Source of the DNA: Leucobacter sp. L43
Lineage (GTDB): Bacteria > Actinomycetota > Actinomycetes > Actinomycetales > Microbacteriaceae
NCBI RefSeq assembly: GCF_016597785.1
Contig: NZ_JAENJG010000001.1
Coordinates: forward strand, 1,054,001 to 1,118,000
Reading direction: 5' to 3'
DNA length: 64,000 nt
Under the pieces are notes generated by a model. The model did not search any database. It saw only the letters and a program-made list of their open reading frames with translations, and was not told where the DNA came from. Position numbers and translations under genes: made by a program. Shown piece by piece: positions 58,987-64,000 of this stretch; position 1 is the stretch's first letter; each line of letters starts with the position of its first letter.

Positions 58987-60447
58987 TCAGCGCAGGAACC
59001 GCTTTCCGAATCCCGGTTCCACCTCTCCGAAGAACGACGCCCCGACATCCACCTCGTCGAGCATCTCTCTCGTGCGCGCCTGGCGCGTCGGGGGAATCAC
59101 GAGCACGACGCTCCCCGTCTTGCCCGCGCGCGCGGTGCGACCCGCACGGTGCAGATAGACTTTCGCGTCCTCGGGCGGATCGGCCTGCACCACGAGATCG
59201 ACGTCGTCGACGTGGAGCCCTCTCGCGGCGACATCGGTGGCGACGAGCACGGACGCCTTGCCCGACGTGAACTTCGCGAGGTTGAGCTCTCGGCGCGCTT
59301 GGCTCAGGTTGCCGTGGAGCGCGGTCACCTTGAGCCCGGCCGTGGAGAGCATCTCAGCGACCTGCTCTGCGTACGCCCGAGTGCGGCAGAAGACGATGGT
59401 GCGACCGGGCGCCGACGCGAGTTCGGTGATGACCTCGTCCTTGTGCGCCCGTCGCACCACGAACACCCGGTGCTCCACCGGCATCGCCGCCGCCTCCTCG
59501 GCTTCATGGACGACGGGATCGGCGAGGAACTCGGCGACGAGCGCCGACACCGAGGCGTCGAGGGTCGCCGAGAACAGCAGCCGCTGACCGCCGCGAGCCG
59601 TCTGACGCAGAACGCGCTGCACGGGCTCCAGGAAGCCGAGGTCGCACATGTGGTCCGCCTCATCGATGACCGAGACGAGCACCTCCCGCAGGTCGAGACG
59701 CCGGCGGGTGACGAGATCCTCCACCCGACCCGGGGTTCCGATCACGATGTCGACGCCGCGCTGCAGCGCGTGGATCTGCGGGTCCACCGGCACGCCGCCG
59801 ACGAGCTGAGCGGTGTAGAAGCCGACGGAACGCGCGAGCGGCTGCACCGTGCGATCGATCTGGAGCGCGAGCTCGCGCGTCGGGGCGAGGATCAGCGCCT
59901 TCGGCTTTCTGGTGGCGAGACGCGTGTCGCGCACGCCGCGCTGCTTCTTCGCCGCGGACGGCTTCGGGTCCGACGCGAAGGCGCCCTGAGCTTTCAGCCG
60001 CAGAAGACGCTCGACCAGTGCAGCGCCGAAGGCGATCGTCTTGCCCGACCCGGTTCGGGCACGGCCGAGCACGTCACGACCGTCGATCGCGTCGGGAATC
60101 GTCGCCGCCTGAATGGGAAACGGCCGATCCGCCCCGAGCTCGCCGAGGACCCGGACGAGATTGCCGCCGAGCCCGAGATCACCGAAGGCGAGACCGGCCA
60201 CATCGGCTGCTGTGGTGCGTCGAGCGTCAAGACGTTGCGCCGGAACGGCACGCCTGGGCTGAACGGGCGACGACGCTGCGCGCTCCTTCGTCGGCGCGGG
60301 CGCGTCCTTCTCGGCTCGCTTGGCGCGCTCCACGGGTGCGACTCCAGGCTCGGTCCGGCGTCCACGATGCCCGCCGGCTCCCTTCGGTTTCCGGTTGGGA
60401 TCGTAGTTGGCGGGCGGCTTGAAGCCGCCGCGTCGCTTCTGCGCCAT
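58987..60447 (-). CDS. DEAD-box RNA helicase
   Basis: Protein of 486 aa with a basic low-complexity N-terminus (about 85 residues) and the two RecA domains. Q-motif region FPIQ near 110-113, motif I ARTGSGKT at 130-137, DEADHMCD (motif II), SATLD (motif III) and HRAGRTARAGK (motif VI). It starts 2 nt after the RND gene stop, within that gene's GGGGGAGA, and probably shares its transcript. Confidence 0.94.
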   Translation of the reverse strand: MAQKRRGGFKPPANYDPNRKPKGAGGHRGRRTEPGVAPVERAKRAEKDAPAPTKERAASSPVQPRRAVPAQRLDARRTTAADVAGLAFGDLGLGGNLVRVLGELGADRPFPIQAATIPDAIDGRDVLGRARTGSGKTIAFGAALVERLLRLKAQGAFASDPKPSAAKKQRGVRDTRLATRKPKALILAPTRELALQIDRTVQPLARSVGFYTAQLVGGVPVDPQIHALQRGVDIVIGTPGRVEDLVTRRRLDLREVLVSVIDEADHMCDLGFLEPVQRVLRQTARGGQRLLFSATLDASVSALVAEFLADPVVHEAEEAAAMPVEHRVFVVRRAHKDEVITELASAPGRTIVFCRTRAYAEQVAEMLSTAGLKVTALHGNLSQARRELNLAKFTSGKASVLVATDVAARGLHVDDVDLVVQADPPEDAKVYLHRAGRTARAGKTGSVVLVIPPTRQARTREMLDEVDVGASFFGEVEPGFGKRFLR

Positions 60448-60449
60448 GG

Positions 60450-63400
60450 TTAGCGGGTCTCCCCCGGGTCGGTGCGCGGGCGGGGATCCCGACCGTCGGT
60501 CTCGGTGGCGTCAATGGAGGGATCCGCTTCGTCGACCTCCTGCGTCGCCTGCCACATGAGCTGCTCCCAGTCGAGCTCTCCCGTGATCGGGGGCGCCGGT
60601 TCGCTCGGCTCCACGTCCGTCTCGATCTCCGCCTCCGCCTCGACCTCGTCGTCGGAGCCTTTCGCTACGTCCGAAACGGGTGACGCGTCGGTGAGGCTCT
60701 CGACCGCCGGATCGCGAGCGGCGTCGGCCGCGAAGAGCCGGCTCACGGGGGGAACGACGGGCGCGGGGGGCGAGGAGGACGCGTGATCCGCCCCGTCGAC
60801 CGCTCCGAGATCGGTCAGCGGGTTGTCATCCCCGGTGAAGCCGAGTCGATCCAGATCGAGCGACATCTGCTGCGTGGACGGCCCCATCGGCTCGTTCACG
60901 GTCGCCGGCTCGATGGTGACCGGAGCGTCTTCGGAATCCGACGGGGTCTCCTCAGAGAGATCCGCGGTGCGTCCCGCTGCGTGTTCGGCGGCGGGCACTG
61001 CCTCGGGCAGGAGTCCCGGCGACTCTGCGATTCCGTGGGCGGGGGTCTCGTCAGGCACGACCAGCGCCTGCTCCGGGTACGCGGTGTCGCTGTCGCGCGA
61101 TACCGCGGGAACCGGCTCGGGCGGGGCGATGACGGGATCGACGCCCGGCGCCGATGTCGCGTCGTCGTCGGCGGCAGGCTCGACGTCGAGGGCGTCTTCG
61201 ACGCGACCCTCACCGTGGTCGGCATGCGACGTGTGTGCGGCAACGCCTCCGGTCGCCGCGCCCGCACCGGTCACCGCAGCCGCACCGGCCGCCGCACCGG
61301 CACCGACCGCTCCACCCGCACCAGCGAGCGCCGCAGCCGGGACGGGGCCGAGCGCCGGGCCTCGACGGCGATTCGACGGGCCGCCGCGACGGGGCCCGCG
61401 TTCGCGGCGGCGTTCCACGAGGTAGTAGAGCGTCGGGAGCACGACGAGCGTCAACACGGTCGAGGAGAGCAGACCGCCGATCACTACGACCGCGAGCGGC
61501 TGGGAGATGAAGCCGCCCTTTCCGGTGATGCCGAGCGCCATCGGGGTGAGCGCGAGGATCGTGGCGAGCGCCGTCATCACGATCGGGCGGAGTCGCTGCA
61601 GGGATCCGTGCAGCACGGCATCGCGGAGGGCGTCTCCGCGCATTCGATACTGATTCACGAGGTCGATGAGCACGATCGCGTTCGTCACGACGATGCCGAT
61701 GAGCATGAGCACACCGATCAGCGACGCGACGCCCAGCGGGATGCCGGTGACGATGAGCAGCAGGATGGCCCCCGTCGCAGCGAAGGGTACGGAGATCAGG
61801 AGCAGCAGCGGTTGCAGCAGGCTGCGGAAGGTCGCGACCATCACCACGTACACGATGAGGATGGCTGCCAGCAGCGCGAGTCCGAGCTGCTCGAAGGCAT
61901 CGGCCTGCTGCGAGAGCACGCCTCCGACGCTCGCGCTCGCACCCGCGGGAAGTTCGAGGGTCTCGAGCGCGGCAGTGACCTCGGCGCTCGCCGTGCCGAG
62001 GTCGTCGCCCTTCGGCAACGCCGATACTGTGACGGATCGCACGCCGTCCTCCGTGCGCACGGTCACCGGCCCGTCCGCGACCTCCACGAGGGCGAGGCTG
62101 CTCAGCGGCTGCGGGCCGGCCGCGGTCTGGATCGTGAGCGCGGCGACGCCTGCCGGGTCCGTCGGCGCCACAGCGTTGGCGAGGTACACCGAAACGGTGT
62201 CGGCGTCCATCGTGATCGTACCGATCTGAGCGGGCTGCATCTGCTGCGCGACCTGGCCGGCGACGCCCGCCTCGGTGAGGCCGGCCTGCGCCGCGAGCGT
62301 GCGGTCGACCGCGATGCGGAGGAACTCGCGCGATGCACCCAGGTCGCTCTCGACCTGCTGCAGACTGCTCTCGTCCTGCAGTGCGGCGACGACTGCGTCA
62401 CTCGCTTCGGCCAGGGTCTCCTGATCCGGGGCCGTGACGTCGACCTCGATCGCACTGGACGAGGTCACGCCTCCTCCTGACTGCCCCAGCGAGAACTCCC
62501 CGGCGCCCTCGAGCTGGTCCACGGCGGCGCGGATGTCGTCTTGCACGCGAGCCTGGTCGGCGTCCGGGTCAGTCGTGATCGCGTAGTTCACGGCGCCATC
62601 GCCGCCGCCGCCGCCGAACAGCGCTCCGGCTCCGCCTGCGCTGCCGATCGTCACCTGCACGCTCTCGATCGCGGAGACCTCGTTCAACGCCTGCTCGACG
62701 TCCTCCGCCTGCGCGAGCTGCGCCTCGAGACTGGTGCCTGGCGCGAGGTTCTGCACGAGACCGACCGAGTTCTGCTCGTCGGATCCGAGGAAGCTCGTCT
62801 TCATGAACGGGCTCGCGGCGATCGTCCCGGCGAACACGACGACCGCGATGAGCAACGTGATCGCCGGGCGACGCAGGGTCCACTCGATGATGGGCCGGTA
62901 CCGGCGCTGCAACGCCGTCGGGTGCGCATCGATCTCCGCACCGGAGCTGCGCGGCTGCTCGTCGGCGACGGCGCCCGCGCCGGTGTCGACGCCGCTCCCG
63001 GCGGTGACGAACCCGCGTCGACGCCGCGACGGGCCCGTGCGCAGGAACCAGTAGGCGAGCACCGGCACGATCGTGAGCGATACGAGCAACGACGCGACCA
63101 GAGCGATCGTCACCGTGAATGCGAACGGCCGGAAGAGCTCGCCCACCATCCCCGCGACGAAGGCCATCGGCAGGAAGACGGCGACGGTCGTCACGGTCGA
63201 CGCCGTGATCGCTCCAGCCACCTCTCGCACGGCGCCGATGATCACCGCCGACCGCTCCCCTCCATCGGCGAGGTGGCGCTTAATGTTCTCGATCACGACG
63301 ATCGAATCGTCGACGACGCGACCGATCGAGATCGTCAAGGCGCCCAGCGTGAGCAGGTTGAGCGTGTAATCGGCGAAGTTCAGGCCGACGAAGGTGAGCA

Positions 63401-64000
63401 GCACCGAGGTCGGAATCGAGATCGCCGTCACGAGCGTCGCTCGGATCGACATCAGGAAGACGAGGATCACGAGCACCGCGAAGACGAGCCCCAGCAGGCC
63501 TTCTGTGGTGAGCGTCTCGATCGACTGCTCGACGTACGGCGCCTGATCGAAGATCACGGTCAGCTTCGCGCCGCCGAGCTGATCCTGCAGCTCATCGAGC
63601 TTCTCCTGCACGGCGTGCGAGACGTCCACCGTATTCGCCGCAGAGGTCTTCGTGACGCCGATCGTCAGCGCCGGCGCGCCGTCCACTCGCGAGATGCTCT
63701 GCTCCGGCCCGGGCTCGAGACGGACGTCGGCGACCGCGCCGATCGTCGCCGGCGCGGCGGGCGCCGCTGCCTCGCCGTCGAGCTGACCGGGGGATTGCGG
63801 AGCCTGCTGCTGCGCAGCCAGCTGCTCGGCGCCCAGCGCGATGGGGAGCGCGGCGATCTCATCGGCCGATTCGAGCTCGGTGCCCGCTTGCACGGCGAGG
63901 GTTCGATCCCCCTCGGTCACCGATCCTGCAGCGATCAGCACGCCGCTCTGCTGCAGCGTGTCGGTGATGGACTGCGGGCTCAGACCCTGTGCCGCGAGGG
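60450..64000 (-). CDS. RND-superfamily efflux permease (AcrB/HAE1-like) with long acidic C-terminal tail, partial
   Basis: At least 1182 aa; the N-terminus lies beyond the window end, where the frame stays open (SPQSITDTLQQSGVLIA). The visible part has the periplasmic porter loops, membrane bundles with the relay motif GRVVDDSIVVIENIKRHL, and a C-terminal bundle with VVTNAIVLIDLVNQYRMRGD. After the last helix (about position 61420) a tail of about 320 residues rich in Ala, Asp, Glu, Pro and Val follows, not part of normal RND pumps. No adaptor (MFP) gene is visible downstream. Confidence 0.88.
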   Translation of the reverse strand, partial: LAAQGLSPQSITDTLQQSGVLIAAGSVTEGDRTLAVQAGTELESADEIAALPIALGAEQLAAQQQAPQSPGQLDGEAAAPAAPATIGAVADVRLEPGPEQSISRVDGAPALTIGVTKTSAANTVDVSHAVQEKLDELQDQLGGAKLTVIFDQAPYVEQSIETLTTEGLLGLVFAVLVILVFLMSIRATLVTAISIPTSVLLTFVGLNFADYTLNLLTLGALTISIGRVVDDSIVVIENIKRHLADGGERSAVIIGAVREVAGAITASTVTTVAVFLPMAFVAGMVGELFRPFAFTVTIALVASLLVSLTIVPVLAYWFLRTGPSRRRRGFVTAGSGVDTGAGAVADEQPRSSGAEIDAHPTALQRRYRPIIEWTLRRPAITLLIAVVVFAGTIAASPFMKTSFLGSDEQNSVGLVQNLAPGTSLEAQLAQAEDVEQALNEVSAIESVQVTIGSAGGAGALFGGGGGDGAVNYAITTDPDADQARVQDDIRAAVDQLEGAGEFSLGQSGGGVTSSSAIEVDVTAPDQETLAEASDAVVAALQDESSLQQVESDLGASREFLRIAVDRTLAAQAGLTEAGVAGQVAQQMQPAQIGTITMDADTVSVYLANAVAPTDPAGVAALTIQTAAGPQPLSSLALVEVADGPVTVRTEDGVRSVTVSALPKGDDLGTASAEVTAALETLELPAGASASVGGVLSQQADAFEQLGLALLAAILIVYVVMVATFRSLLQPLLLLISVPFAATGAILLLIVTGIPLGVASLIGVLMLIGIVVTNAIVLIDLVNQYRMRGDALRDAVLHGSLQRLRPIVMTALATILALTPMALGITGKGGFISQPLAVVVIGGLLSSTVLTLVVLPTLYYLVERRRERGPRRGGPSNRRRGPALGPVPAAALAGAGGAVGAGAAAGAAAVTGAGAATGGVAAHTSHADHGEGRVEDALDVEPAADDDATSAPGVDPVIAPPEPVPAVSRDSDTAYPEQALVVPDETPAHGIAESPGLLPEAVPAAEHAAGRTADLSEETPSDSEDAPVTIEPATVNEPMGPSTQQMSLDLDRLGFTGDDNPLTDLGAVDGADHASSSPPAPVVPPVSRLFAADAARDPAVESLTDASPVSDVAKGSDDEVEAEAEIETDVEPSEPAPPITGELDWEQLMWQATQEVDEADPSIDATETDGRDPRPRTDPGETR

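Overview
The window is a gene-dense, very GC-rich stretch (about 57 protein genes, 3 tRNA genes, both strands, short gaps, many ATGA overlaps) typical of an actinobacterium of the family Microbacteriaceae. Pointers to that family are two paralogues of a small protein family I recognise mainly from Microbacteriaceae (DUF7882), a mycothiol-dependent type isomerase fold, GTG/TTG starts with purine-rich Shine-Dalgarno sequences, and many genes whose only upstream signal is a TANNNT -10 box 5-7 nt before the start codon (leaderless mRNAs). A genus such as Leucobacter is plausible, partly because an ectB gene without ectA or ectC fits a cell wall containing 2,4-diaminobutyrate. No rRNA, phage, IS element, CRISPR array or plasmid function was seen, so this looks like ordinary chromosome.

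Layout. 1-5 kb: a four-gene osmoprotectant (glycine betaine/choline type) ABC importer read leftwards, preceded by orphan ectB. 5-9.4 kb: an AI-2E family membrane protein, a DUF7882 protein and a large solitary LuxR regulator with an ATPase-like N-terminus. 9.8-11.8 kb: a Fur-family regulator and catalase pair with a readable promoter and operator. 11.8-15 kb: an NAD(P)-binding protein, a PfpI/DJ-1 protein and the AMPylase SelO. 15-18.7 kb: an MMPL exporter and a TIGR01777 epimerase facing a MarR regulator. 18.8-24.7 kb: DUF1304, an ABC-F ATPase, an MFS exporter, a membrane glycosyltransferase and a second DUF7882 protein. 24.9-28 kb: an AraC regulator, three very small genes (one SHOCT-like) and a fatty-acid desaturase. 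28.1-30.6 kb: DUF1801 protein, photolyase, and a tRNA-Glu/Asp/Phe cluster.

30.7-39.3 kb is the most system-like part: five tightly coupled genes (MHS-family transporter, YtcJ-type amidohydrolase, thiamine-diphosphate enzyme, D-2-hydroxyacid dehydrogenase, M20 amidohydrolase) divergent from a double-length Lrp/AsnC regulator. It reads as a self-contained uptake and breakdown pathway for an unknown amide or amino-acid conjugate. 39.3-46.1 kb holds an orphan small protein, two coupled cytosolic aminopeptidases (M18 and M17), a MacB-like ABC permease/ATPase pair and an LLM flavin oxidoreductase. 46.1-54.7 kb holds lipoproteins, an unusual HTH plus six-helix ECF S-component-like fusion, small enzymes, a VIT-family transporter, an alkyltransferase-like protein coupled to a LysR effector domain lacking its HTH, and a zinc metallopeptidase. 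54.7-64 kb holds glutaminase and prolyl iminopeptidase, an acyl-CoA oxidase-like protein, a DEAD-box helicase and an RND transporter with a long acidic tail, cut by the window end.
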